DNA of 64,000 bases from Fodinibacter sp963707895 (GCA_963707895.1 CAVPRS010000005.1:62001-126000), one strand, 5' to 3'. Counted from the stretch's first letter, positions 23,092-32,180 are shown. Notes: generated from the letters alone by a model not told the origin. Made by a program: numbers and translations.

Positions 23092-24661
23092 ATGACCGAC
23101 GTCACCGACGCCACGACCACGCGACGACCCGAGCGCGAGGCCGACTCGCCGAGACCGCCGTCGCGACAGTCACCGCCCGCCGCCGTCGTTCTCCGACTTC
23201 GCCATCCACCCCGACATCGTCGACGCGCTGGCCGAGCACAACATCACCAGCCCGTTCCCGATCCAGGCGATGACCCTCCCGGTCGCGCTGGCCGGCCACG
23301 ACATCATCGGCCAGGCCAAGACCGGCACCGGCAAGACCCTCGGCTTCGGCATCCCGATCCTCAACCGGGTCGTCTCGCCCCGCGACGAGGAGTTCGCGAG
23401 CATGCCGTCGGCCGGCAAGCCGCAGGCCCTGGCCGTGGCCCCCACCCGCGAGCTCGCCGTGCAGGTCGCCGGCGACCTCGAGCGGGCCGGCAAGAAGCGC
23501 GGCGTGCGCGTGCTCACCGTCTACGGTGGCCGCGCCTACGAGCCGCAGGTCGAGGCGCTGCAGCGCGGCGTCGAGGTCGTCGTCGGCACCCCCGGCCGGC
23601 TCATCGACCTGGCCAAGCAGGGCCACCTCGACCTGGGTCACGCCCGCATCGTCGTGCTCGACGAGGCCGACGAGATGCTCGACCTGGGCTTCCTCCCCGA
23701 CGTCGAGCGGCTGCTGTCGCTCACGCCCGCGTCGCGCCAGACCATGCTCTTCTCGGCCACGATGCCGGGTGCCGTCGTCGCGCTGGCCCGCCGCTACATG
23801 AGCCAGCCCACGCACATCCGCGCGATGGGAGACGACCAGGAGAACGCCCACACGGTCAAGGCCGTCGAGCAGTTCGTCTACCGCGCCCACGCGATGGACA
23901 AGGTCGAGATGCTGGCCCGCATGCTCCAGGCCCGCGAGCGCGGCCTGACCATCATCTTCAGCCGCACCAAGCGCACCGCCGCCAAGGTGGCCGACGACCT
24001 CGCCGAGCGCGGGTTCGCCGCCGCGGCCATCCACGGCGACCTGGGACAGGGCGCCCGCGAGCAGGCGCTGCGCGCGTTCCGCAACGGCAAGGTCGACATC
24101 CTCGTGGCCACCGACGTCGCGGCCCGCGGCATCGACGTCGAGCACGTCACGCACGTCATCAACTACCAGTGTCCCGAGGACGAGAAGACCTACCTGCACC
24201 GCATCGGGCGCACCGCCCGGGCCGGCAACACCGGCATCGCGGTCACCTTCGTCGACTGGGACGACCTGCACCGCTGGGGCATGATCAACAAGGTGCTCGA
24301 CCTCGGGATGCCCGAGCCGCAGGAGACCTACTCCTCGTCGCCGCACCTGTACTCCGACCTCGACATCCCCGAGGGCAGCAAGGGCCGCCTCCCCCGCGCC
24401 CAGCAGACCCGCGAGGGCCTGGGCGCCGAGGTGCTCGAGGACCTCGGCGAGACCGGCAAGGGCGCCGGCCGGCGCGGCCCGTCGAGCGGTGACCGTGGCG
24501 GTCGTGGCGGTCGCCCCGCCGACAGCCGCGGGCGCAGCGACGCCTCCCGCCCGGCATCGCGCGAGGCCGACGCCCCCGCCGAGGGTGGCGACCGCCCCAA
24601 GCGCAACCGCAACCGCCGCCGCACGCGTGGTGGCAGCCCCTCGGGCGACGCCACCAGCTGA
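23092..24661 (+). CDS. rhlE: DEAD-box RNA helicase RhlE, N-terminal frame interrupted
   Basis: A DEAD-box helicase of about 520 residues (Rv3211-like). Q motif FPIQAMTL, motif I AKTGTGKT, PTRELAVQ, TPGRL, VLDEADEM, SAT, and HRIGRTARAG are intact; the tail is a basic RG/RRR-rich RNA-binding segment. The conserved first helix (FSDFAIHPDIVDALAEH) is in a different frame from ATG 23092 (GGAAGAGA upstream), so two indels are inferred at about 23146-23150 and 23172-23190 in a disordered N-terminus. A later non-conserved start is possible but would lose the Q motif. Followed by a perfect hairpin. Confidence 0.9.
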
Positions 24662-24673
24662 CCTCGCACCACT

Positions 24674-24712
24674 GACGAGGGGCCGCACCGGTTGCCGGTG
24701 CGGCCCCTCGTC
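24674..24712. terminator. bidirectional terminator between rhlE and the alcohol dehydrogenase gene
   Basis: Perfect 18-bp stem (24674-24691 with 24695-24712, core GGGGCCGCACCGG), 3-nt loop, between two convergent genes. Confidence 0.75.
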
Positions 24713-24721
24713 GTCGGACGC

Positions 24722-25774
24722 TCAGCCCGCGGGGATGGTGCTCGTGTCGATGACCGCGCGGTAGCGCACGTCGCCGTCGACGACCCGGTCCCAGACGGCG
24801 TCGACGTCGGCGGCGTCGACGACCTCGATGGTGGCCGCGATGCCGTGCTCGGCGCAGAACTCGAGCATCTCCTGCGTCTCGGCGATGCCGCCGATCTGCG
24901 AGCCGGCGACCGACTTGTTGCCACCGATGAGCGAGCCCGGCGGGATCTCGTACGGAGCCGGCGGGAGCCCGACGTTCACGACCACCCCGGCCGGCTTGAG
25001 CAGGCGCACGTAGTCGGCGATCGGGATGTCGGCGCTCACCGTGTTGAGCACGATGTCGAAGGTGCCGCGGGCCGCCTTCATCGCGTCGGCATCGGACGAC
25101 GCGATGTGTCGGGTCGCACCGAGAGCCTCGGCGTCGTCGGCCTTGGCCATCGAGCGGGAGATCGTGGTGACGGTGGCGCCCATCGCGGCGGCGATCTTGA
25201 CGCCCATGTGGCCCAGGCCGCCCACGCCCACGACGGCCACCGAGCGGCCGGTGCCGGCGCCCCAGCGGCGCAGCGGCGAGTACGTGGTGATGCCGGCGCA
25301 GAGCAGCGGCGCGGCGACGTCGAGGTCCATGGCGTCGGGGATGCGCAGCACGAAGCGCTCGCTGACGACGACCTCCTTCGCGTAGCCGCCCATGGTCCAC
25401 TCGCCGTCGTAGCCCTGCGAGTTGTAGGTGCCGACGGAGGGCTTGGTGCAGAACATCTCCATGCCGTCCTTGCACGGCTCGCACTCGCCGCACGAGTCGA
25501 CCAGGCAGCCGACACCGACGCGGTCACCCACGGAGTGGCGGGTGACCTCGTCACCGACGGCCACCACGGTGCCGGCGATCTCGTGACCGACGGTCAGCGG
25601 GAAGTGCGCCGGACCCCACTCCTCACGCACGGTGTGGATGTCGGAGTGGCAGATGCCGGCGAACGCGATGGCGATGCGGATGTCGTCGGGGCGCAGGTCA
25701 CGGCGCTCGATGGTGCCCGGGTGGAAGCCGGAGGTCGCGGAGTCGGCGATGAGTGCGGGTGTCGTTGTCGGCAT
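24722..25774 (-). CDS. zinc-dependent NAD(P) alcohol dehydrogenase (YahK/cinnamyl-type)
   Basis: A 350-residue MDR enzyme. Catalytic zinc ligands in GICHSDIHTV and GHEIAGTV; structural zinc CGECEPCKDGMEMFC; cofactor loop VGVGGLGHMGVK; the ISRSMAK segment after the second strand suggests NADPH preference. It reduces aldehydes; natural substrate unknown. ATG 25774 has TAGGGT 6 nt upstream. Confidence 0.9.
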   Translation of the reverse strand: MPTTTPALIADSATSGFHPGTIERRDLRPDDIRIAIAFAGICHSDIHTVREEWGPAHFPLTVGHEIAGTVVAVGDEVTRHSVGDRVGVGCLVDSCGECEPCKDGMEMFCTKPSVGTYNSQGYDGEWTMGGYAKEVVVSERFVLRIPDAMDLDVAAPLLCAGITTYSPLRRWGAGTGRSVAVVGVGGLGHMGVKIAAAMGATVTTISRSMAKADDAEALGATRHIASSDADAMKAARGTFDIVLNTVSADIPIADYVRLLKPAGVVVNVGLPPAPYEIPPGSLIGGNKSVAGSQIGGIAETQEMLEFCAEHGIAATIEVVDAADVDAVWDRVVDGDVRYRAVIDTSTIPAG

Positions 25775-25780
25775 CCGCCA

Positions 25781-25786
25781 ACCCTA
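25781..25786 (-). promoter_or_regulatory. -10 element TAGGGT, leaderless alcohol dehydrogenase gene
   Basis: TANNNT hexamer, 6 nt to ATG 25774. Confidence 0.5.
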
Positions 25787-25792
25787 TGTCGT

Positions 25793-26575
25793 TCAGAGCT
25801 GCGCGAGGACGGCGGTGGCGACCTCGCGGTAGGCCTTGGCCCCCTTGGACGTGCGCGCCGTCGACAGGATCGAGCGGCCGACCGCCGGTGCCTCGGCGAA
25901 CCGCACCGTCTTGGGGATCGGGGGCATCAGGACCGGCAGGTCGTAGCGGCTGCCGACGTCCTCGAGCACCTCGCGGGCGTGCAGGCTGCGCCCGTCGTAG
26001 AGCGTCGGGAGGATGCCGAGCACGCGCAGCTTCTTGTTGAGGATCCGCTTGACGTCTCGCACCGTGTCGAGCAGCTGGCCGACGCCTCGGTGGCTGAGCA
26101 TCTCGCAGGGCATCGGGATGATCAGGGCGTGCGCGGCGGTGAGGGCGTTGAGCGTGAGCACGCCGAGACTGGGCGAGCAGTCGAGCAGGATGATGTCGTA
26201 GTCGCGCTTGACGGCGTCGAGGGCGCCCTGGAGCACGTACTCGCGGGCCGGGCGGCTGAGCAGCACGGCCTCGGCGCCGGCCAGGTCGATGGTGCTCGGT
26301 ACGAGGTCGATGCCCTCCTCGCAGCCCACGACGACGTCGGCGAGGTCGGTTCCCCCGACGAGCACGTCGTGCACCGACGCCTCGACGGCGTCGGGGTCGA
26401 CGCCCAGGCTGAAGGTGAGACAGGCCTGGGGGTCGAGGTCGACCAGGAGCACTCGCCGGCCCTGCTCCGCGAAGGCGGCTCCGAGCGAGGCCACCGAGGT
26501 GGTCTTGGCGACGCCGCCCTTCTGGTTGGCGAGGGCGATGATCGTGGCCTTGTGCTTGGGCTGCTTCGGCGCCAT
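25793..26575 (-). CDS. ParA/Soj-family ATPase (Rv3213c-like)
   Basis: A 260-residue deviant-Walker ATPase: NQKGGVAKTTSVAS (residues about 14-27), LLVDLDPQACLT and ILLDCSPSLG. No ParB gene or parS site is adjacent, so it is the orphan ParA type found at this place in actinobacteria rather than the chromosome partition locus. Possible roles are cell polarity or septum positioning. ATG 26575 with GGAAGG upstream; an earlier in-frame ATG at 26590 would bury that site. Confidence 0.9.
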   Translation of the reverse strand: MAPKQPKHKATIIALANQKGGVAKTTSVASLGAAFAEQGRRVLLVDLDPQACLTFSLGVDPDAVEASVHDVLVGGTDLADVVVGCEEGIDLVPSTIDLAGAEAVLLSRPAREYVLQGALDAVKRDYDIILLDCSPSLGVLTLNALTAAHALIIPMPCEMLSHRGVGQLLDTVRDVKRILNKKLRVLGILPTLYDGRSLHAREVLEDVGSRYDLPVLMPPIPKTVRFAEAPAVGRSILSTARTSKGAKAYREVATAVLAQL

Positions 26576-26618
26576 CGGGGGGCCTTCCATGGGGTCCGCG
26601 GGAGTGGCCCCGATTCTG

Positions 26619-27527
26619 TCACCCGAGGTCGGCGGAGGCGTCGCCGGTCAGGACGAACCGGCGGAACGACTCGGCCGAGGGCAGCAGGGGGCGTCCGGCC
26701 ACCCACGCGACACCGACCTCGCGCTGGGCGCCGGGGTCCGTGAGCGGGAGCAGGCGGGTGCGGGCGAACGTGGTGCGGGCCGGCAGGCCCATGGCGGGCA
26801 CGACCGCCACCCCGAGGCCTGCGGCCACCAGCCCCCGCACCGTCGGCAGGTCGTCGGCCTCGAAGGCGATCTCCGGCTCGAAGCCGGCCGCCTGGCACAG
26901 CTCGACCGTCTGCGTGCGCATGCCGGACGGGCCCCGCCGCATCACGAAGGGCTCGTCGGCGACCTCGCCGAGGGCGACCTCCGAGCGGCTCGCGAGCGGG
27001 TGGTCGGTCGCCACGGCGAGCACGAGCGGTTCGACGAGGATCCGCCGCCACTCGATGCCCTGGCCCCCGACCCGTTGGGCGGTGAGCTCGACGTCGGCGC
27101 GACGGGTGGCGAGCTGCTGCGACACCCGCCCGCTCTCTCCCACGGCGGTGCGCTGCAGCACCACGCGCACCCTCGGGTGCGCGGCCCGGAACCTGCGGAT
27201 CAGCCCGGGCACGAGCCACGAGCCCAGGCTGAGCGGGAAGGCCAGGGTGACCACGCCGCCCTCGGGGTCGACCAGCTCGTCGACCGCGGCGAGGCCGTCG
27301 TCGAGGGCGTTGACCAGGCTGTCGACGTGTCGCTTGAACGCGACGCCGGCGTGCGTCATCCGCAGCACCCGGCCCGAGCGGCGCAGCAGGGGGGCACCGA
27401 CCTCCTGCTCGAGGCGGGCGAGGGCGCGCGAGACCCCGGGCTGGCTCACCCCGAAGACGTCGCTGACCTCGGTGACCGTGTAGCCGTCGGCCACGAGCTG
27501 GAACCAGCGGAGCGCATCGGTGTCCAT
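26619..27527 (-). CDS. LysR-family transcriptional regulator
   Basis: A 302-residue LTTR: HTH at residues about 1-60 (VTEVSDVFGVSQPGVSRALARLE) and a periplasmic-binding-type effector domain (VVTLAFPLSLGSWLVPGLI, then AAGLGVAVVPAMGL). Start at ATG 27527 is preferred over 27533 because TATCGT lies 7 nt upstream of it. The only divergent neighbour is a small ORF; no catabolic operon is attached, so the target is unknown. Confidence 0.9.
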   Translation of the reverse strand: MDTDALRWFQLVADGYTVTEVSDVFGVSQPGVSRALARLEQEVGAPLLRRSGRVLRMTHAGVAFKRHVDSLVNALDDGLAAVDELVDPEGGVVTLAFPLSLGSWLVPGLIRRFRAAHPRVRVVLQRTAVGESGRVSQQLATRRADVELTAQRVGGQGIEWRRILVEPLVLAVATDHPLASRSEVALGEVADEPFVMRRGPSGMRTQTVELCQAAGFEPEIAFEADDLPTVRGLVAAGLGVAVVPAMGLPARTTFARTRLLPLTDPGAQREVGVAWVAGRPLLPSAESFRRFVLTGDASADLG

Positions 27528-27534
27528 ATCCATG

Positions 27535-27540
27535 ACGATA
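27535..27540 (-). promoter_or_regulatory. -10 element TATCGT of the LysR gene in an AT-rich palindromic patch
   Basis: TATCGT with 7 nt to ATG 27527. The patch 27524-27548 (CCATATCC, GATATC, CATATG) is far more AT-rich than its surroundings and may hold the LysR operator. Confidence 0.45.
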
Positions 27541-27603
27541 TCGCATATGAAGCATGTCCCGATTTCATTGGACGCATGGACGACGAGTACTCAGACTGGA
27601 TGC

Positions 27604-27837
27604 ATGACCACCTCAACACTGTGGACCACCGTCAAGGACGAGCTCCGCGAGCGCCGCAACCGCCGTGAGGCCCTCAACAAGCTCCGGGGCGACCTGGAGC
27701 ACTACCGCAGCCCCGCGGAGATCGACGACCTGCTCGCCGCTGTCGACTCCGAGGACAGCCTCGAGGCCGAGATGATCCGGAGCATCCTCAGCGACAACCT
27801 GCGCGCCTACCACGCGCGTCGCCCGCTCACCGCCTGA
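27604..27837 (+). CDS. small helical protein, uncharacterised
   Basis: A 77-residue charged, helical protein (DELRERRNRREALNKL; DLLAAVDSED) of a type frequent in actinobacteria. Divergent from the LysR gene and 3'-overlapping the GNAT gene by 11 bp. No function recognised. Resemblance to antitoxin-like helical proteins is superficial, and no toxin gene is adjacent. Confidence 0.65.
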   Translation: MTTSTLWTTVKDELRERRNRREALNKLRGDLEHYRSPAEIDDLLAAVDSEDSLEAEMIRSILSDNLRAYHARRPLTA

Positions 27838-28402
27838 CGTCACCCTCGCGCCGCACCGCGTCCGCGCGGATGCGGTAGAGCACGTGAGGTCGCAGCGGGT
27901 GGCCCGGCGCGAGCGCCGGGTGGCCGAAGTCGTCGGCCTCGTCGCGGCTCATGCCGAGCCGTTCCATCACCGCCCGTGAGCGGGCGTTGGCCACCGTCGT
28001 GAACGACACGACCTCGGCCAGGCCCAGCTCGCCGAACCCCACCCGCAACGCCTCGCGCGCCGCCTCGGTGGCGAACCCATGGCCCCAGGCCGGGCGCGCG
28101 AACCGCCAGCCCACCTCCACGCACGGCTGGAACGGCAGGTCGTACCGGGGCACCGCGAGCCCCGTGAAGCCGACCACCTCGCCGGTGTCGACCCGCTCGA
28201 CCGCCCACAGCCCCCAGCCCTCGCGGTCGAGGTGCGCGCTGATCCGGTCGAGCATCGCGTCGGACTGCTCCCGGGTCAGCACCTCGGGGAAGTGGTGCAT
28301 CACCTCGGGGTCGGCGTTCATCGCCGCGAACGCGTCACGGTCGCCCTCGCGCCAGCCTCGCAGCACGAGCCGTCGGGTACGTCTGCGGGAGACCGCCGTC
28401 AC
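27827..28402 (-). CDS. GNAT-family N-acetyltransferase
   Basis: A 191-residue RimJ/RimL-type acetyltransferase: begins RRTRRLVLRGWREGDRDAF, acetyl-CoA loop RPAWGHGFATEAAREAL and C-terminal NARSRAVMERLGM. GTG 28402 overlaps the VOC gene's stop, so the two are coupled. Substrate unknown. Confidence 0.88.
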   Translation of the reverse strand: MTAVSRRRTRRLVLRGWREGDRDAFAAMNADPEVMHHFPEVLTREQSDAMLDRISAHLDREGWGLWAVERVDTGEVVGFTGLAVPRYDLPFQPCVEVGWRFARPAWGHGFATEAAREALRVGFGELGLAEVVSFTTVANARSRAVMERLGMSRDEADDFGHPALAPGHPLRPHVLYRIRADAVRREGDVRR

Positions 28403-28839
28403 GGATGGGCGTCGACGTCGGTGTCGGGCACCGCTCGCAGCCCGATCGGCCCCGGGTTCCACGCGACCTCCCAGCGGAAGCCGTCGGGGTCGGCGAAGTA
28501 GCCGGTGAAGCCGCCCCACTCGCGCTCGACCGGACCCCAGACCTGCGCACCCGCCGAGCCGGCCAGCTCGAGCACCTCACGCACCTCGGCCGGGGTGGCG
28601 ACGTTGTGCGACAGCGTGACCGGGACCACGCCGTCGCCCTCGAGGGCAGGCCCACCGAGCTCGACCTCGAACTGCGCGCGGTCCCAGAGCGAGAGCACCA
28701 GGTGCTCGCCGGCCATGAACATCAGCACCTCGCCGGGCACGTCGAGCTCGGGGCTCCAGCCCAGCGCGTCGACGTAGAACGAGCGCGACCGGTCGACGTC
28801 GCGCACGGCCAGGGTCACGAAGGACAGTCGTTGTTCCAT
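28399..28839 (-). CDS. VOC-family (glyoxalase/bleomycin-resistance fold) protein
   Basis: A 146-residue protein with paired VOC modules (VTLAVRDVDRSRSFYVDALG at the N-terminus, FTGYFADPDGFRWEVAWNP near the C-terminus). Metal ligands would be His/Glu on these strands, but the first His is absent. Could be a lyase-like or binding protein. ATG 28839; promoter unclear. Confidence 0.87.
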   Translation of the reverse strand: MEQRLSFVTLAVRDVDRSRSFYVDALGWSPELDVPGEVLMFMAGEHLVLSLWDRAQFEVELGGPALEGDGVVPVTLSHNVATPAEVREVLELAGSAGAQVWGPVEREWGGFTGYFADPDGFRWEVAWNPGPIGLRAVPDTDVDAHP

Positions 28840-28879
28840 ACGACCCGAGCGTGCCAGACCGCACCGACACGGGGAGGCT

Positions 28880-29722
28880 TCAGGCCGGCTCCTCCAGTGC
28901 GGCCCAGTCGCTCTTCTCGGGGCCGGCTGCCTGGCCCTCGGGGCAGTGCGCACGCAGGTCGCACCAGCCGCACAGCGGCCCCGGGCGCGGCGGGAACAGC
29001 TCGGAGGCCTCGCCCTTCTCGGCGAAGTCGAGGTCGGCCCGCCGGGCGTCGCGGGCGATGGAGCGCGCCTGCTCGACCTTGCGGGTGAGCGACTCGGGGG
29101 TGTGCGCGTGGGCCGCGACGGTGCCGGTCGGCACGTGGTGCAGCTCGACGCGCAGGGTGCGTCGGCGGAACATCTTCCACACCGCGGCCGCGTAGAGCCC
29201 GAGGGCGAGCGAGGTGCGGGCGTCGTCGTCGGTCGAGGGCACCCGCGAGGTCTTGTAGTCGACGACGACGAGCTCGCCGTCGCGGTCGTCGAGCCGGTCG
29301 ACGCGCCCGCTGAGCCGCAGGTCGCCGCTGACGAAGGACACGGTGCGCTCGATGCCCACCGGCTGCGTGCCCGGGTCGACGCCGGCGAGGTAGGTGGTGA
29401 CCGCGGCGCCCATCCGCCGGCGCCACAGCCGCGACTGCTCACCGTCGCGGAAGCCGACGTCGATCCAGGCCCGGTCGACCAGGCCGGCGCCCGCCTCGGG
29501 CGTGCGCTCCGGCAGGTCCCACCAGTCGCGCAGCGCGTTGTGCACGGCGTTGCCGAGCGAGGTGTGCGCCCGCTGGCGGCGCTTCTCGGGTGACGGCCGG
29601 TCGAGGTACTGCAGGCGGTAGCGGCGCGGGCAGTCGAGGAAGGCGAGCAGCTTGCTCGGGCTCGCGGCGTACAGGGGCGCGGGCATGCCCGGGAACTCCT
29701 CCTGGGCCGTTTGCGCACTCAC
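28880..29722 (-). CDS. RecB-type PD-(D/E)XK nuclease with Fe-S cysteines
   Basis: A 280-residue stand-alone nuclease domain: SPSKLLAFLDCPRRY at the N-terminus, LGNAVHNALRDWW, GRVDRLDDRDGELVVVDYKTS active-site region, and CGWCDLRAHC at the C-terminus, so four cysteines for an iron-sulphur cluster as in Cas4/AddB. No CRISPR genes are near, so a repair role is more likely. GTG 29722 has TACCGT 7 nt upstream. Confidence 0.9.
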   Translation of the reverse strand: MSAQTAQEEFPGMPAPLYAASPSKLLAFLDCPRRYRLQYLDRPSPEKRRQRAHTSLGNAVHNALRDWWDLPERTPEAGAGLVDRAWIDVGFRDGEQSRLWRRRMGAAVTTYLAGVDPGTQPVGIERTVSFVSGDLRLSGRVDRLDDRDGELVVVDYKTSRVPSTDDDARTSLALGLYAAAVWKMFRRRTLRVELHHVPTGTVAAHAHTPESLTRKVEQARSIARDARRADLDFAEKGEASELFPPRPGPLCGWCDLRAHCPEGQAAGPEKSDWAALEEPA

Positions 29723-29729
29723 GGGGCCG

Positions 29730-29735
29730 ACGGTA
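29730..29735 (-). promoter_or_regulatory. -10 element TACCGT, leaderless RecB-type nuclease gene
   Basis: TANNNT hexamer, 7 nt to GTG 29722. Confidence 0.5.
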
Positions 29736-29771
29736 TCCGGTGCCCCCGACGACCTGACACACTGAGCGGCG

Positions 29772-31157
29772 ATGGCCATCAGCGCGTTCGACCTCTTCTC
29801 CGTGGGCATCGGCCCCTCCAGCTCGCACACCGTGGGTCCGATGCGGGCCGCGCACACCTTCGTGGGGGGGCTGCGCACCGAGGGCCTGCTCGAGCAGGTC
29901 GGACGCGTGCGGGCCGAGCTGTTCGGCTCGCTCGGGGCCACCGGCCACGGGCACGGCTCGGTCAAGGCGGTCCTGCTCGGCCTCGAGGGCGAGGCACCCG
30001 AGAGCACCGACCCCCGTGCGGCCGACCCACGCCTCGCGGAGGTGCGTGCCACCGGCCGGCTGCGGCTCGACGGCACCCACGAGATCGCGTGCGACCTCGA
30101 CACCGACGTCGTGCTGCACCGCCGCAAGACCCTGCCCTTCCACTCCAACGGCATGCGCTTCACGGCCTGGGCCTCGGCGGAGCCGCAGGACGGGGAGGAA
30201 CCGCTGCACCAGCGCGAGTACTACTCGGTCGGGGGCGGGTTCGTGCTCGACCAGGACGAGGTCGGCGAGAACGTGATCGTGCCCGACCACACGCCGGTGA
30301 CCTACCCCTTCACCACCGGCGACCAGCTGCTCGCGCGCTGCGCGGAGACCGGCCTGCCGATCAGCGGCGTCATGATGGCCAACGAGCTCTCGTGGCGCAC
30401 CGAGGCCGAGGTGCGTGAGGGCCTGCTGCACCTCTGGCAGGTGATGCAGGAGTGCATCGAGAACGGCTGCCGCTCCGAGGGCGTGCTGCCGGGCGGTCTC
30501 AAGGTGCCGCGGCGCGCACCCCGCCTGTCCACGCAGCTGCGCGGCGAGCACCCCGGCGACCCGCTCGCCGCCATGGACTGGGTGACCCTCTACGCCCTCG
30601 CGGTCAATGAGGAGAACGCCTCGGGAGGGCGGATCGTCACGGCTCCCACCAACGGCGCGGCCGGCATCATCCCCGCGGTGCTGAGCTACTACACCCGGTT
30701 CGTGCCCGGGGCGGATGACGAGGGTGTGGTGCGCTTCCTGCTCACCGCCGCGGCCATCGGCAGCCTCTACAAGGAGAACGCCTCGATCTCGGGCGCCGAG
30801 GTCGGATGCCAGGGCGAGGTCGGGTCGGCGTGCTCGATGGCGGCCGGGGCGCTGGCCGAGGTGCTCGGCGGCACACCCGACCAGGTCGAGAACGCCGCCG
30901 AGATCGGCATCGAGCACAACCTCGGCCTCACCTGCGACCCGGTGGGCGGGCTGGTGCAGATCCCGTGCATCGAGCGCAATGCCGTGGCATCGGTGAAGGC
31001 GATCACGGCTGCACGAATCGCACTGCGCGGCAACGGAAAGCAGATCGTCTCGCTCGACAAGGCGATCAAGACGATGCGCGACACCGGCCGCGACATGATG
31101 GTGAAGTACAAGGAGACCGCCCGCGGCGGTCTGGCCGTCAACGTCATCGAGTGCTGA
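29772..31157 (+). CDS. sdaA: L-serine ammonia-lyase (iron-sulphur L-serine dehydratase)
   Basis: A 461-residue single-chain enzyme converting L-serine to pyruvate and ammonia. N-terminal beta domain begins SAFDLFSVGIGPSSSHTVGP; C-terminal alpha domain has TAPTNGAAGIIPA, GCQGEVGSACSMA and LTCDPVGGLVQIPCIERN, whose cysteines hold the 4Fe-4S cluster. Divergent from the nuclease gene. Length is normal for the fused type. Confidence 0.96.
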   Translation: MAISAFDLFSVGIGPSSSHTVGPMRAAHTFVGGLRTEGLLEQVGRVRAELFGSLGATGHGHGSVKAVLLGLEGEAPESTDPRAADPRLAEVRATGRLRLDGTHEIACDLDTDVVLHRRKTLPFHSNGMRFTAWASAEPQDGEEPLHQREYYSVGGGFVLDQDEVGENVIVPDHTPVTYPFTTGDQLLARCAETGLPISGVMMANELSWRTEAEVREGLLHLWQVMQECIENGCRSEGVLPGGLKVPRRAPRLSTQLRGEHPGDPLAAMDWVTLYALAVNEENASGGRIVTAPTNGAAGIIPAVLSYYTRFVPGADDEGVVRFLLTAAAIGSLYKENASISGAEVGCQGEVGSACSMAAGALAEVLGGTPDQVENAAEIGIEHNLGLTCDPVGGLVQIPCIERNAVASVKAITAARIALRGNGKQIVSLDKAIKTMRDTGRDMMVKYKETARGGLAVNVIEC

Positions 31158-31165
31158 GCGCCGGC

Positions 31166-31609
31166 TCACGACGCCAGGTCGCCGATGGCCGGGTCGGGCG
31201 GGCCGGGGAACGAGCGCACCGCAGCCGGCGTGGCCAGGAAGGCACCCACGAGCGGGATCCTGGCGAGCCGGCAGGCGTCGAGGGCCACCTGGTGCCAGCG
31301 ACGGTCGGTGTCGGTGAACAGAACCGACCCGTCGCGACCGCGGACGAAGAGCAGTGCCCCGCCGGTCTCGCCGACCATGCCGCACAGCTGGTGCAGGAAG
31401 GGCCGGAACTCGTCGGGGTCGACGGAGTCGTCGACGTCGCTGACGACGGCCGGCTGGCCCATCGTCAGGTCCTCACCGGTCAGCACCAGCCCGACGCACC
31501 CGCCGATCCGGTCGCCGACACCCACGACGAGGTCGGCGACGTCCGCGGCGAGTGCGGGGGTGTCGAGGGGCAGGTTGGCCCAGTCGGCGGGGAGGTCCTC
31601 GAAGGTCAT
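31166..31609 (-). CDS. conserved hypothetical protein
   Basis: A 147-residue protein with no membrane segment or recognised motif. Alternating strands and helices (DLVVGVGDRIGGCVGLVLTG; GALLFVRGRDGSVLFTDTD; DACRLARIPLVGAFLATP) suggest a small alpha/beta domain. Convergent with sdaA and divergent from the next hypothetical gene. I do not recognise the family. Confidence 0.65.
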   Translation of the reverse strand: MTFEDLPADWANLPLDTPALAADVADLVVGVGDRIGGCVGLVLTGEDLTMGQPAVVSDVDDSVDPDEFRPFLHQLCGMVGETGGALLFVRGRDGSVLFTDTDRRWHQVALDACRLARIPLVGAFLATPAAVRSFPGPPDPAIGDLAS

Positions 31610-31724
31610 GACCGGAGCCTGCCCGGTGTGGCGCTGCCGGCCGCGGAGTTTTCCACAGGGGCAGGCGCACCCGGGAAACGGTGACCGGGGCGTCCCTTCC
31701 GGGCCGCGGCCCGGCATCCGCGCC

Positions 31725-31730
31725 TAGTTT
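31725..31730 (+). promoter_or_regulatory. -10 element TAGTTT, leaderless gene at 31737
   Basis: TANNNT hexamer, 6 nt to ATG 31737. Confidence 0.5.
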
Positions 31731-31736
31731 GGGTCC

Positions 31737-32177
31737 ATGTCAGTCGACGACGCCCACACCCGTCCCGCCGGCGCCAGCGACGCGACCGTCGCGGCCCTGG
31801 GCAAGCTCTCGGAGGCCCTCGAGGTCGTCGAGGACGCCCGCGGCCGGCTGTACGGCTTCCACCGCCTGACCGGCCGGGCCGACCTCGCGCTCGGGGAGGC
31901 GGTCGAGATGCTCCGCGAGGCCGGACACACCGAGCTCGCCGACCGGATCGACACCGACCTGGTCGGTCGCAACGTCCTGGCCGGACGGTGGACGTTCCAG
32001 GTCGTCGAGGAGTTCGAGGACGGCTACTACGCCGCGTTCAAGGAGCACGAGCGGGCCGCGCGGGAGGAGCTGATGGACGGCAAGAGGCACGTGTTCGAGG
32101 CCGAGATGAAGCAGGACCGGCGCACCCACGGCCGACCGGGCCACGAGGCGACTCCGACGACCAGCACCCGGGAGTGA
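31737..32177 (+). CDS. conserved hypothetical helical protein
   Basis: A 146-residue protein, largely helical and charged (LSEALEVVEDARGRLYGFH; LREAGHTELADRID), probably cytoplasmic; similar unnamed proteins are widespread in actinobacteria. The DinB gene begins 3 bp after its stop, so the two form an operon with a leaderless promoter. Confidence 0.75.
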   Translation: MSVDDAHTRPAGASDATVAALGKLSEALEVVEDARGRLYGFHRLTGRADLALGEAVEMLREAGHTELADRIDTDLVGRNVLAGRWTFQVVEEFEDGYYAAFKEHERAAREELMDGKRHVFEAEMKQDRRTHGRPGHEATPTTSTRE

Positions 32178-32180
32178 GCG

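Noticed and set aside
25793..26575. ParA gene considered as part of a plasmid or chromosome partition locus
   Set aside because: No parB gene or parS-like site nearby; the position matches the orphan ParA of the conserved actinobacterial cluster.
24692..26743. A 683-codon plus-strand open frame opposite the alcohol dehydrogenase and ParA genes
   Set aside because: It covers two well-recognised genes on the other strand and shows no domain; an artefact of high GC.
27604..27837. Small helical ORF considered as an antitoxin
   Set aside because: No toxin-like gene adjoins it; the neighbours are a LysR regulator and an acetyltransferase.
28880..29722. Cas4-like nuclease considered as evidence of a CRISPR system
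   Set aside because: No other cas gene or repeat array in the window.
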